Below are positions 1-8,307 of a stretch of DNA of 33,848 nucleotides, one piece after another (positions within the stretch are counted from its first letter, which is position 1; each line of letters opens with the position of its first letter). Both the position numbers and the translations under genes were made by a program. The stretch comes from a virus, in IMG/VR virus record IMGVR_UViG_3300011116_000958, positions 1 to 33,848 of that record. The stretch is one strand, 5' to 3'. The notes under the pieces were generated by a model. The model saw only the letters and a program-made list of their open reading frames with translations. It ran no database searches and was not told the origin of the DNA.

Positions 1-27
1 GTCTGATTACTTACGAACGAGGCGGGG

Positions 28-56
28 GATCATGCAGGCCATGCATGGTCATGCAT
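28..56. repeat. Left copy of terminal CATGCATG repeat (cos/pac candidate)
   Basis: Positions 28-47 read GATCATGCAGGCCATGCATG and are followed by a further CATGCAT at 50-56. The same 20-mer with two mismatches is at 33780-33799 near the other edge of the window. Placed between the HNH gene (right edge) and the small terminase gene (left edge), the repeats are in the right place to be terminase recognition sites around a cos site. Seen: the repeats and their location. Inferred: the packaging role and that the two edges are adjacent in the real genome. Confidence 0.5.
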
Positions 57-88
57 AACGCCCGTGAGCACGGTCTGAAGGGTCTGTG

Positions 89-355
89 ATGATCGCTGAC
101 GTGGCGCAGGGCGGTGACCGCCGCAAAACGTTGGAAGCAATCCGAGACAAGTTGGCTGCCGACATGGATGTGGCGCCGCCGGCCGTGAGCGCACAGCTCG
201 CCGGGCAACTCGTCAAGGTTCTGGCCGAGCTAGCGGAGCTTGGCAATCCGCAAAAGGTGTCGGCACTCGATGAGCTCGCAAACCGTCGCAAGGATCGGCT
301 CGCAGCGGCCGGCATTCCTGACGCTCCCAAACGACAGACGCGCAAGCGCGGGTGA
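89..355 (+). CDS. Putative terminase small subunit
   Basis: An 88-residue protein immediately upstream of and overlapping the large terminase gene. It has an N-terminal basic helix (RRKTLEAIRDKLAADM), an Ala/Leu-rich helical middle and a basic tail ending KRQTRKRG, which suits a DNA-binding packaging protein that recognises the nearby CATGCATG repeats. Small proteins of this type, beginning with a short RRKTLEAIRDxLA helix, commonly precede terL in actinobacteriophages; the small-terminase role is assigned mainly from position. A GTG three bases upstream (86) is an alternative start; the ATG at 89 has the better distance from the GAAGGG at 77-82. First gene of the late operon in this window. 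Confidence 0.6.
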   Translation: MIADVAQGGDRRKTLEAIRDKLAADMDVAPPAVSAQLAGQLVKVLAELAELGNPQKVSALDELANRRKDRLAAAGIPDAPKRQTRKRG

Positions 356-1703
356 CGAGGCTGCCGATCTTGCTGCGATGGCCGGTTTGCGGCTGGACGA
401 ATGGCAACGCTGGTGTCTGCACGAGATGTTGCAGACCGACGTCAACGGCAAGTGGTCAGCGTTCGAAGCAGCGATCGTCGTGCCACGCCAAAACGGCAAA
501 GGCGGCCTGCTCGAAGCACGTCAACTGTACGGACTGTTCCTCGGTGGAGAAGTCCTCCAGGTGCACACCGCACACGAGTTCAAGACAGCGTTCGAACACT
601 TCCTGCGTATCACGTCGCTGATCGAATCGACACCTGAGCTCGAGGAACGCGTGATGCGTATCCGTCGAGGCGCAGGTGAGCAGTCAGTCGAACTCAAGAC
701 CGGCGAACGCCTCCGGTTCCTTGCCCGATCAGCCGGGTCGGGTCGTGGCATGTCCGGGGACACTGTCTACGTCGACGAAGCGTTCGCGTTGACGCCACCG
801 ATCATGGGCGCATTGCTGCCCACGATGTCAGCGGTGCCGAACCCGCAGATCGTCTACACGTCAAGCGCTCCACGATTCGACCAAGCCGTTCTGTACGACC
901 TTGTCCAACGCGGCCGAGCTGGTGGTTCGCCTCGCCTGTTCTACGCCGAATGGGGCAACGACGAATCGGTCGACACCAACGACCGCGATGCCTGGGCCAG
1001 GGCCAACCCGGCGTTCGGTATCCGCATCGACGAATCGTTCATCGAGGCCGAACTGGACGCGATGCAATCGTTCCCGGAGGAGTTTCGACGGGAACGTCTC
1101 GGCATCGTGCAGACGTCGGATGTGTCCACCGTGCTGTCGATGCCGAAATGGCGGACCTGCACCGATCCGTACTCAACAGCCGAGAACGGTGTCGCTGCGT
1201 TGTCGGTCGGACCGGGATCCACGTGGGCAGCATTAGCCTTCGCAGCCCGGCGGCCAGATGGCTTGTTGCATGTCGAGGTCGCCCGCCACGAACAAGGCAC
1301 TGCATGGGTGCTTGAAGCCTGCCAACGTGCTCATGCTGACACCGGGCGGCCAATCGTGGTCGACCCAAAGTCGCCGACATCGGGCGTGATCGACCGGCTG
1401 GAACAGGCCGGCGTGCCGCTGCTGAAAATCGGTTTCCCTGAGTTCACGTCGGCGTGCGTCACATTCCAGGACGAACTCAATAACGAACGCATCCGTCATC
1501 TCGGCCAGGACCGGCTGACTGCGGCGGTCGCCAAGGTTGCCATCCGCACGTTCGGCGAATCGTGGGTGTTCTCAGCCCGCCAGTCCGAAGTCGACATCAC
1601 GCCATTGCTTTCGGTCGTGGTGGCAACGATCGGCTTACGCGACGGAAACAGCGAACAGTTCGATGGCGGGTTTGTTGACCTTGCCGACTTCCTCGAGGAT
1701 TGA
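270..1703 (+). CDS. terL: Terminase large subunit (ATPase/nuclease)
   Basis: DNA-packaging motor, 477 residues from ATG 270. The ATPase domain has a variant Walker A, PRQNGKG (residues 72-78), and a Walker B, VYVDE (166-170) with catalytic Glu170. It also has a motif-III-like YTSSAP segment after Walker B. The C-terminal half has the RNase H-like nuclease pattern, with a first acidic residue in VVVDPKS and a further conserved block around QSEVDITPL. The start is uncertain: ATG 270 keeps the conserved GSQRP...SAGDEAADLAAMAGL leader but overlaps the preceding gene by 86 bp. ATG 378 would remove that leader, and TTG 240 is less likely. Expected to work with the preceding small subunit and the portal at the procapsid vertex. 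Confidence 0.93.
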   Translation: MSSQTVARIGSQRPAFLTLPNDRRASAGDEAADLAAMAGLRLDEWQRWCLHEMLQTDVNGKWSAFEAAIVVPRQNGKGGLLEARQLYGLFLGGEVLQVHTAHEFKTAFEHFLRITSLIESTPELEERVMRIRRGAGEQSVELKTGERLRFLARSAGSGRGMSGDTVYVDEAFALTPPIMGALLPTMSAVPNPQIVYTSSAPRFDQAVLYDLVQRGRAGGSPRLFYAEWGNDESVDTNDRDAWARANPAFGIRIDESFIEAELDAMQSFPEEFRRERLGIVQTSDVSTVLSMPKWRTCTDPYSTAENGVAALSVGPGSTWAALAFAARRPDGLLHVEVARHEQGTAWVLEACQRAHADTGRPIVVDPKSPTSGVIDRLEQAGVPLLKIGFPEFTSACVTFQDELNNERIRHLGQDRLTAAVAKVAIRTFGESWVFSARQSEVDITPLLSVVVATIGLRDGNSEQFDGGFVDLADFLED

Positions 1704-1713
1704 AAGGCTGGGC

Positions 1714-1845
1714 ATGGGTACTGCGTTGCAACTGTTCGGCCTTGCCCTTCTCATCGTCGGGGCAGCGTTTGTGTCAATCCCTGCCGCTGTAGCGGCGCTG
1801 GGTGTCGTGTCGGTGTTCGTGGGGCTTGCTGCGGAGCGTGATTGA
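1714..1845 (+). CDS. Small two-helix membrane protein
   Basis: A 43-residue protein that is almost entirely hydrophobic: LQLFGLALLIVGAAFV then a proline turn and AAVAALGVVSVFVGLA, ending with the polar AERD. It sits 10 bp after terL and its TGA overlaps the portal ATG (TGATG). Short membrane proteins between terL and portal are frequent in actinobacteriophages but have no established role. Holin activity is possible but unsupported, because the lysis genes are elsewhere. Confidence 0.6.
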   Translation: MGTALQLFGLALLIVGAAFVSIPAAVAALGVVSVFVGLAAERD

Positions 1846-3323
1846 TGCTGCGTCAACTGTTCTCAAGTGCACCCGTCGAGGAACGCGCACAAGCCACCAC
1901 CTGGGGCGACTGGCCCGGCGACAACGCCACCACCGGCGCTGGAACCGTGTCGGAGCTTTCAGCGATGCAGCTGTTGGCGGTCGCCGGTTGCGTTCGCTTG
2001 ATTGCGGATTCGATCGCAACGCTGCCGGTCGACACGTACCGCAAGAACAGTGCTGGCGACCAGCTCGAGGTGGCACCACCCGCGTGGCTGATCGAGCCGA
2101 CCGTCGACCTCGACTTCACATCCTGGTGTACGCAAGCAATCACGTCGCTGCTGCTGCACGGCAACTGCTACATCATGGTGCAGCGCAACACGCTCGGCCA
2201 GATCGTCGAGATCCCCATCGTGGACCCGCAATCCGTGCAGGTGTTCCGTGACCGTGGCATGGTCCGCTACCGGATCAACGGCGCACTGTTCGACGGCCAG
2301 ATGGTGCACATCAAGGGCATGATGCTGCCCGGTTTCGATACCGGCCTGTCACCCCTCGAGTATGCGCGCCAGTCGATCGGGCTCGGCTTGAACGCTGTCG
2401 AGTTCGGCATCGACCAGTTCGCCACGTTCAACAACATGCCCGGCGTTATCGAGATCCCCAAGCGCGCCCAGCCCGATCAGATGACCGCGATGGCGCAGGC
2501 GTGGCGTCGGGCCCGTCAGAAACGCAACCGTGGCCTGCCCGGCGTGCTCGAGGACGGCGCCACATGGAAACCGACCGGTGTCACCAACGAGCAGGCACAG
2601 TTCCTCCAGCTGCGGCAATGGACCGCTGCCGAGATCGCCGGCCAGGTGTTCATGGTTGACCCCGCCGACCTCGGTATCCCAGTCGCCGGCACCTCGTTGA
2701 CCTACGCCAACCTTGAGCAGCGCAACATTCGCCGCCTGCAGGTCACGTTCCTGCCGTGGATCATCCGGCTTGAGAAGGCTTTGTCGGCGTTGCTGCCACA
2801 GCCCCGGTTCGTCAAGTTCAACGTCGACGGCCTGCTGCGCGGTGACTCGGCGACCCGATGGGCGATCTATCAGACCGCCTCCAACATCAACGCCGCCGCC
2901 GCCGGCTACGGCCAAGGCCCGGTGTTGTTGACGTCCGAGATGCGCAACCTTGAGGACTTGAATGCGTTGCCGGACTCGATGATCCCTGCACCGACCGCCG
3001 TCGCCGACCAGCAACCGGTTCAGACGAACTCGTCGGCTCCGGTGGCACCAGTGAACCTGACGCTGAACATGGGCGAGCAACGGTTTGAAGGCGCTCAGGT
3101 GACGGTGAACCCGCAGGTCGATGTGCATGTGCCCGAACAGGAACCGGCCAACGTGACGATCCGCCAGGAAGGCACGCAGGTGCATGTTGCGCCCGAGGTG
3201 TTCATTGAGAAGTCACCGGAGCCCGAGATTGTCCAGTCCACCAGCCCGAAAGTGACGAGGCGCATGGTTGAACGTGACGAGCTGGGCCGCATCGCCGTGA
3301 TCATCGACGAGGTCGTGTCATGA
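1845..3323 (+). CDS. Portal protein (HK97 family) with C-terminal beta-rich extension
   Basis: A 492-residue portal, the dodecameric ring for DNA entry and tail attachment. The N-terminal core shows the family pattern: SAMQLLAVAGCVRLIADSIA near residue 45, then VDTYRK, a HIKGM segment, YARQSIGLGLNAVEFG and LTYANLEQRNI. ATG 1845 overlaps the upstream stop by one base; a TTG at 1842 is the only nearby alternative. From about residue 382 onward there is a roughly 110-residue extension, TLNMGEQRFEGAQVTVNPQVD and onward, made of short alternating V-x-V strands and ending MVERDELGRIAVI. This looks like a beta-rich appendage beyond the portal core, and its role is unknown. The next gene starts in an ATGA overlap. 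Confidence 0.92.
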   Translation: MLRQLFSSAPVEERAQATTWGDWPGDNATTGAGTVSELSAMQLLAVAGCVRLIADSIATLPVDTYRKNSAGDQLEVAPPAWLIEPTVDLDFTSWCTQAITSLLLHGNCYIMVQRNTLGQIVEIPIVDPQSVQVFRDRGMVRYRINGALFDGQMVHIKGMMLPGFDTGLSPLEYARQSIGLGLNAVEFGIDQFATFNNMPGVIEIPKRAQPDQMTAMAQAWRRARQKRNRGLPGVLEDGATWKPTGVTNEQAQFLQLRQWTAAEIAGQVFMVDPADLGIPVAGTSLTYANLEQRNIRRLQVTFLPWIIRLEKALSALLPQPRFVKFNVDGLLRGDSATRWAIYQTASNINAAAAGYGQGPVLLTSEMRNLEDLNALPDSMIPAPTAVADQQPVQTNSSAPVAPVNLTLNMGEQRFEGAQVTVNPQVDVHVPEQEPANVTIRQEGTQVHVAPEVFIEKSPEPEIVQSTSPKVTRRMVERDELGRIAVIIDEVVS

Positions 3324-3721
3324 CGATCGGCTACACGACCGCAGTGCGCAACGCAATGTTGGACACCATCACCACGGCTGCCGGTGGTTCTGCACTGCTT
3401 CGCATCTATGACGGCACCCGTCCAGCGAACGCCAACACGGCCGTGTCGTCGCAAGTGAAACTTGCCGAGCTGACATGCAACGCCACGTTCGCAGCAGCTG
3501 CTTCTGGCGGTGTCCTGACGCTGAACGCCATCACTGGGGCAAACGCTTTGGCGGGCGGCACAGCAAGTTGGTTTCGGATCACGAACTCGGCGGGCACCAC
3601 GACCATCATGGACGGCAGTGTCGGCGCAGGTTCTGGTGACCTGAGTCTGACCACGACAACGATCATTTCCGGTCAGCCGATCTCGATCACGTCGTTCACG
3701 ATCACTGAAGGCAACGCCTGA
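3320..3721 (+). CDS. Phage structural protein, decoration/adhesin-like
   Basis: A 133-residue protein of mostly beta character and rich in Thr, Ala and Gly. The pattern YTTAVRNAMLDTI, then LLRIYDGTRPANANTA, then SWFRITNSAGTTTIMDGSVG and a final SFTITEGNA matches a small structural family often found among head or tail genes of tailed phages and prophages. The molecular role is not established. It is coupled to the portal gene by an ATGA overlap and to the next gene by a one-base stop/start overlap, so it is probably translated with them and incorporated in the virion. Confidence 0.6.
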   Translation: MTIGYTTAVRNAMLDTITTAAGGSALLRIYDGTRPANANTAVSSQVKLAELTCNATFAAAASGGVLTLNAITGANALAGGTASWFRITNSAGTTTIMDGSVGAGSGDLSLTTTTIISGQPISITSFTITEGNA

Positions 3722-4527
3722 TGGCCGACAGTGACGTCCCGATCACAGCCGGGTCGGGCACCAAAATCGACACTCGCACCGTCGGCGCTGGCGTCGACGA
3801 ACACCGTCAGGTTGTCGTCATCGGCGACCCGGCAACCGCCTCGGCGGTCGGCACTGTCACTGCGACTGGTGGCCTGCGTGTTGAGCCGTACATGACGAAC
3901 ACGGCTGGCACCGGTGTCGCCGGATTCCAGCAGGAAGACCAGCCGCACGTCGACGGTCACGCTGGCGTCATGATCCTGGGCGTCCGCAACCATTTCACCG
4001 GCTCCACCACCGACGGCGACTACGCAGCGATCTCTGTGAGCAGCTACGGCGACATGCACACCATCGGCCGTCGTGACCTGCAACGCATCTCGGTGGCATC
4101 CGGTTCATTGACGACTGCCACCACCAACTACACCGCAGGTGATCAGCTCGGCACCCAGTTCATCATCGCTGGTGCTGCTCGAGGCTCAATGACTGGCGGC
4201 GTCATCGTCGGCGTCACCCTGATCGACGCCGCAGACAAGATCGGTGCGGTCGACGTCGTGTTCACCGACTCGCCGATCACCCTTGCAGCCGACAACGCTG
4301 CTTACGCGATCTCTGACGCTGACGCCCTGAAGGTGGTCGGCATCGTCCAGTTGGCCGGCGCTTACGACATCGGCAACAACCGTGTCGCACAGGCACAGAA
4401 CATTTCAGTGCCATTCGTGACATCGGGCGGCTCGGCCCTGTATGCCGGGCTGATCACTCGATCAGCAACCGGCACGTTCACCGCAGCAACCGACCTGCAG
4501 TTGATCACCTACGTCGAACGGTACTGA
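3721..4527 (+). CDS. Phage structural protein, unknown
   Basis: A 268-residue, Ala/Thr/Gly/Val-rich protein without charged clusters or membrane segments. It opens with PITAGSGTKIDTRTVGAG and EHRQVVVIGDPATASAV, the beginning of a recurrent phage structural family found near capsid or tail-fibre genes. The C-terminal end, SVPFVTSGGSALYAGLITRS then ATDLQLITYVERY, is also typical of that family. The beta-rich composition suggests an exposed virion component. The start codon overlaps the previous stop by one base. Its exact place in the particle cannot be told from sequence. Confidence 0.6.
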   Translation: MADSDVPITAGSGTKIDTRTVGAGVDEHRQVVVIGDPATASAVGTVTATGGLRVEPYMTNTAGTGVAGFQQEDQPHVDGHAGVMILGVRNHFTGSTTDGDYAAISVSSYGDMHTIGRRDLQRISVASGSLTTATTNYTAGDQLGTQFIIAGAARGSMTGGVIVGVTLIDAADKIGAVDVVFTDSPITLAADNAAYAISDADALKVVGIVQLAGAYDIGNNRVAQAQNISVPFVTSGGSALYAGLITRSATGTFTAATDLQLITYVERY

Positions 4528-4528
4528 G

Positions 4529-5362
4529 ATGCCGCTGACGTTCGGTGCAGCGACCAGCGACCGAGTGTCGTGGACGACAAACCTCCAAGGAGTAACCGGC
4601 ACAAACAACTTTGTTGCCTGTTGGTTCAATGCGTCAACTCTTACCGCCGGCCGTTACATCTTGGCGTGGTGCTCGGCGTCGGCAACAACCCTTCACGGCA
4701 TCCGCATCGGAACCACAACATCAACCCTGCAATTGGTTGCCGCCGCGACCACAACTCTTGGGATCTGGACTGCAACACCAGATACGACATCATTTCCGTC
4801 TGGAATTGTGACCGGCCAGTGGTACTTCGTTGCCGTTGCACAAACAATCGTTACGGGACCAACCGTCGGATTCGCTGCCTGGCTTGGAACGGAATCAGTT
4901 CCGCCAACGCCAATGACAATCGCCACGTCGACAGCACCGGCAGGAACTCCGACGGGCGGCGCAAACATCGTCGTTGGAAACAACATCATCGCGTCGCCGA
5001 CAGCAGCTTTCCAAGGTGACATCGGGCAGGTGATTGCCACCAGCAACCCGAGCGGCATCAACTGGCAGATCGGCAGCGCCACCGCAGGAACCTTTTCAAC
5101 TGACGAGCAGCTATTGATTGCACAGACGTTGACCTATCCGTTGTGGCTCGGTCGCCCGCCCGTGCAATCGGGTCGGGATAGTTCAAGCACGCTGACATCG
5201 TTTGAGACATTCGATGGAAAGTTCGTCGCAGCGAAACAGACCACCGCAAGCAACGCATATACAAGCACCACCATTACCGGCGCAACGTATTCCCAATCGG
5301 AACAGCCTCGAGTATGGGACGCAGGGATGTTTGGCCGCCCGCTGACGCTAGTCAGGAGATGA
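4529..5362 (+). CDS. LamG/concanavalin-like structural protein
   Basis: A 277-residue beta-rich protein. The arrangement VACWFNASTLTAGRYILAW, then GQWYFVAVAQTI, later NIVVGNNIIAS and AFQGDIGQVIATSN is the usual layout of a LamG/concanavalin A-like sandwich, in which a strand with W-F/W-Y-F is followed by a strand with GxIgqv. Such domains bind carbohydrates, so a host-surface adhesion or capsid decoration role is plausible. The stretch 4580-5340 is less GC-rich than the flanking genes, suggesting exchange as a module. It starts 1 bp after the previous stop and is followed 3 bp later by the repeat protein. Confidence 0.55.
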   Translation: MPLTFGAATSDRVSWTTNLQGVTGTNNFVACWFNASTLTAGRYILAWCSASATTLHGIRIGTTTSTLQLVAAATTTLGIWTATPDTTSFPSGIVTGQWYFVAVAQTIVTGPTVGFAAWLGTESVPPTPMTIATSTAPAGTPTGGANIVVGNNIIASPTAAFQGDIGQVIATSNPSGINWQIGSATAGTFSTDEQLLIAQTLTYPLWLGRPPVQSGRDSSSTLTSFETFDGKFVAAKQTTASNAYTSTTITGATYSQSEQPRVWDAGMFGRPLTLVRR

Positions 5363-5365
5363 CCG

Positions 5366-5932
5366 ATGTCGCTGCTGCTGCTGTTCGGTGGAGTAGCGCC
5401 AACCGGTGTCACCGGCAGCTCGGCCACAACCAACGCCAACGACACCTCGACGGGCTCCGGCACTGTCACGATCGTCGGCACGTCCGCCACCACCAACACG
5501 GCAGACAGCAGCACTGCCGCTGGCAAAGTCACCATCGTCGGCAGCTCGGCCACGACCAACGCCAACGACACCTCAACGGCCTCGGGCACTGTCACCAACA
5601 CCGTCACTGGCACCTCGACAACGACCAACGCCAACGACACGTCGAGCGCTACTGGCACCGTCACCATCACCGGCGTTAGCGCCACCACTAACGCGAACGA
5701 CACGTTGTCAGCGTCCGGTAGTTCCGGTACGCCATCGCCGACCGCAGACAGCACCCGCACCGGGCTGCGACCCCGCCAGCGCCGACGGCCAGAACGTCAA
5801 CTGCCACTCATCCTGCCACCGGTGTTCGCCTACGGCGACGCCATCAACACCCTCGACTTCTCCACCAGCAACGGGCTCGTCGACCCGTACAACATCTTCC
5901 TCGAGGACGAGGAACTGCTGCTTCTTGTCTAG
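5366..5932 (+). CDS. Ser/Thr-rich repeat structural protein
   Basis: A 188-residue protein with three parts. First is a hydrophobic N-terminus (MSLLLLFGGVAPTG). Second are five imperfect repeats of about 21 residues (residues 18-120), each containing S/T-ATTNANDTS followed by GTVTIVG or a close variant. Third is a C-terminal part with a basic patch (LRPRQRRRPERQ), then LPPVFAYGDAINTLDF and an acidic-hydrophobic end (EDEELLLLV). More than half of each repeat is Ser, Thr, Ala or Asn, as in flexible glycosylatable stalks. Because the genome carries glycosyltransferases close to the capsid gene, this protein is a candidate substrate; that is inference. No catalytic motif is visible. Confidence 0.6.
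   Translation: MSLLLLFGGVAPTGVTGSSATTNANDTSTGSGTVTIVGTSATTNTADSSTAAGKVTIVGSSATTNANDTSTASGTVTNTVTGTSTTTNANDTSSATGTVTITGVSATTNANDTLSASGSSGTPSPTADSTRTGLRPRQRRRPERQLPLILPPVFAYGDAINTLDFSTSNGLVDPYNIFLEDEELLLLV
5417..5725 (+). repeat. Five tandem ~63-bp coding repeats
   Basis: In-frame units begin at about 5417, 5480, 5543 (69 bp, with a 6-bp insertion), 5612 and 5675 (partial). Each encodes a variant of SSATTNANDTSTGSGTVTIVG or shorter. Unit 2 has diverged to TNTADSSTAAGK. Such arrays change copy number by recombination and could vary the length of the encoded stalk. Confidence 0.75.
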
Positions 5933-5940
5933 GAGGCTTC

Positions 5941-6879
5941 ATGCCCAGCATCATCGAACGCGCCGCCCGTGCCGAGCGCGAGACCCGATCGTTCACCGTT
6001 GCCGACCTTGAGCTGCGTGACGCCACCGACGGCTTCACCTTCGAAGGTGTCGCCTCGGTCGTGAACACCGGCTACCACGTCCGTGACCAGTGGGGCGACT
6101 ACACCGAGACGATCCTGCCTGGTGCGTTCAACCGCACCCTGAAGCAGAAAGCCGACGTCCGTCTCCTGGTGAACCACTCGGGTGTGCCACTCGCCAGAAG
6201 CAAGTCCGGCATCCTCAAGCTGACCGCTGACCCGAACCTGCGCGCCACCGCCACGCTCGACCCGTCAAACCCAACGGTGCAAGAGATCCGGTCGGCAATG
6301 AACCGTGGCGACCTCGACCAGATGTCGATCGGGTTCCGTGTCCGTGACGAGGAATGGTCGTCGGACTACTCGCAACGGTCGATCAAGGAGATCGAACTGT
6401 TCGACGTCTCGGTCGTCACCTACCCGGCCTCGCCGACAACCAGCGCCAGCCTGCGGTCGTTCGATGCGTTCATCGCCGACATCCGTGACGTCGACATGAC
6501 CCGCGACCAGATGCGTCGCGCCGTGCGAGCGCTGAACCGTCGTTTCGCCGACGTCTGGAACGAAGAAGTCGAATCATGGCTTGAGCTGGCGCTGAAGGCC
6601 CGCTTCGCCACCACGCCCTTGGCGATGATCGAGGTCGAGGACTTCAACGACCAGCAAGTCGTGTTCTGCCTTTACGGCACCGAAACCGACGGCTACTGGC
6701 AGGTCGGTTACACGCTGAACGCCGACAACAGCGTCACCCTGGACGACGCCGACCCGGTGCAGGTCAACGAGGTCGTCTCGTATGTGCCCATCCGATCCAA
6801 CCAGCAGTTCGAACAGCGCGACCGCGCCGACCGCGAAGCGTTGGAACGCAAGATCGCCGCCCGACCCGCCTTGGTCTGA
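5941..6879 (+). CDS. Prohead (capsid maturation) protease, HK97 U35/S78-like
   Basis: A 312-residue protein. The N-terminal 175 residues carry the prohead protease pattern: GFTFEGVASV, ETILPGAF, catalytic His in VNHS (His79) and catalytic Ser in QMSIGF (Ser129), then KEIELFDVSVVTYPA. It cleaves the capsid protein's N-terminal delta/scaffold segment during head maturation. A strong AGGAGG (5932-5937) precedes ATG 5941. Residues about 180-312 form an extra C-terminal domain, containing FADVWNEEVESWLELALKAR and YWQVGYTLNADNSVTL, that is not part of the protease fold. It may be a scaffold or a fused unknown domain. Confidence 0.9.
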   Translation: MPSIIERAARAERETRSFTVADLELRDATDGFTFEGVASVVNTGYHVRDQWGDYTETILPGAFNRTLKQKADVRLLVNHSGVPLARSKSGILKLTADPNLRATATLDPSNPTVQEIRSAMNRGDLDQMSIGFRVRDEEWSSDYSQRSIKEIELFDVSVVTYPASPTTSASLRSFDAFIADIRDVDMTRDQMRRAVRALNRRFADVWNEEVESWLELALKARFATTPLAMIEVEDFNDQQVVFCLYGTETDGYWQVGYTLNADNSVTLDDADPVQVNEVVSYVPIRSNQQFEQRDRADREALERKIAARPALV

Positions 6880-6996
6880 CGGCACACACATCGAACCCGG
6901 AGCGCGCCACCCGGAACCGCACAGCGGTCACCACGGGCGCTGCCACCACGTCGATGACAACACCCACCAACCCCACATCCCGAAAGGACGTGAACC

Positions 6997-8280
6997 ATGG
7001 ACATCCGTACCCATGTGATCGCGCTCAACGAGGACCGGGCCCGTGTCGTCGAGCAGCTCCGCAGCGAGCTGGACTTCACCGCCGGTCGTGAGCGCACCGC
7101 CGAGGAGAGCCAGAAGATCGCCCGCCTCGACGCCCGCATCGACGAGATCGACGCCGAAGTGCGCGAGTTCGTCGCCCGCGAGACCCGCGAGCAGGAAGCC
7201 GCCGCCCTCCGCCAGCAGACGCTGTCGGTGTTCGGCGAGGCCCGCACCGCCCGCAACGACAAGGTGCAGGCCGATGCCTTCCGCCAGTGGCTCACCCACC
7301 GCAACGGCGACTTCGAGATCGACATCCAGCGCGCCATGAAGGAACGCCAGATGTTGCGCGCCGGTGCCTCGCCCGAGGAAATCCGTGCCCTCGCCTGGGA
7401 CGCCACCAGCGGCTCGCTCGTCGTGCCCACCACCATGGCCCGCAGCCTGTTCGACCTCCTCGAGGCCAACATCGCAGCGTTCCGCATCGGCGCCACCGTG
7501 ATGAACACCTCGAGCGGTGAGAACATGCAGCTGCCGAAGCTGACCACCCACGGCATCGCCACCCAGGTCTCCGGTCAGGGCACCACCCTTGCCGGTTCCG
7601 ACCCGGTGATGGGCCGCGTCAACCTCAACACCTACAAGTACGGCCAGCTCGTGCGTGTCTTTAACGAACTCGTCACCGACGCAGCGTTCGACATCTCGTC
7701 CTGGCTCGGTGGTGACCTCGGCTACGCCCTCGGTCGCGTGATCGACGCCGATCTCGTCGTCGGCACCGGCACCAACGAACCGACCGGCATGACCGTGCTG
7801 GCCGGCGCTGGCACCAACGCCCCGATCAAGACCGGCGGCTCGCTCATCGCCCCGACGGTGGAGAAGTTCATCGACCTGCAGTACTCGGTGGCGGACAGCG
7901 TCCGTCAGCGCGGCTCGTGGCTGATGAACGACAGCGTCGCCGGTTCGATCCGCAAGCTGCGTGACGGCGCCGGTGGCACCGTCGGTGCGTTCCTGTGGGA
8001 GCCGTCGCTGACTGCCGGCCTCCAGACCGGTCAGCCCGACCGGTTCCTCGGCAACCCCGTCTACTCGGACACCAACTGCGCGGCCGCCGGCTCCAACGCC
8101 ATCCTCGCCACGTTCGGTGACTTCTCCGAGTACGTCATCCGCACCGTCGGCAACCCGGTCATCGAGTCGGACGCCTCGCGCTACTTCGACACCGACGAGA
8201 CCGGCTTCCGTGGCAAGTGGCGCGTCGGCGGCAACCACCGCCAGGTCGGCTACCTCAACACGCTCGTCCAGAACGTGTGA
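6997..8280 (+). CDS. Major capsid protein, HK97 fold
   Basis: A 427-residue capsid protein. The N-terminal ~90 residues are charged and coiled-coil-like (ARVVEQLRSELDF, then ARLDARIDEIDAEVREFVAR), the delta/scaffold segment normally removed by the adjacent protease. The mature body shows the family signs: AWDATSGSLVVPTTMARSL, FNELVTDAAFDISSWLGGDL, an E-loop/P-domain-type layout and a C-terminal ESDASRYFDTDETGFRGKWR segment. ATG 6997 is preceded by GAAAGGACG at a suitable distance. A 117-bp untranslated gap without notable structure separates it from the protease gene. Its synonymous bias to C-ending codons is the strongest in the window, as expected for the most abundant product. Confidence 0.95.
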   Translation: MDIRTHVIALNEDRARVVEQLRSELDFTAGRERTAEESQKIARLDARIDEIDAEVREFVARETREQEAAALRQQTLSVFGEARTARNDKVQADAFRQWLTHRNGDFEIDIQRAMKERQMLRAGASPEEIRALAWDATSGSLVVPTTMARSLFDLLEANIAAFRIGATVMNTSSGENMQLPKLTTHGIATQVSGQGTTLAGSDPVMGRVNLNTYKYGQLVRVFNELVTDAAFDISSWLGGDLGYALGRVIDADLVVGTGTNEPTGMTVLAGAGTNAPIKTGGSLIAPTVEKFIDLQYSVADSVRQRGSWLMNDSVAGSIRKLRDGAGGTVGAFLWEPSLTAGLQTGQPDRFLGNPVYSDTNCAAAGSNAILATFGDFSEYVIRTVGNPVIESDASRYFDTDETGFRGKWRVGGNHRQVGYLNTLVQNV

Positions 8281-8307
8281 CCTTCCCAGCCCTAGCGGCT
8301 GGATGAT

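Noticed and set aside
1714-1845. Holin assignment for the small membrane protein after terL
   Set aside because: Two membrane helices alone do not show holin function, and better placed candidates lie beside the endolysin at 19797 and 22175.
2349-3185. Minus-strand frame of 278 codons across the portal gene
   Set aside because: It mirrors the portal coding frame and has no ribosome site, known motif or matching neighbours.
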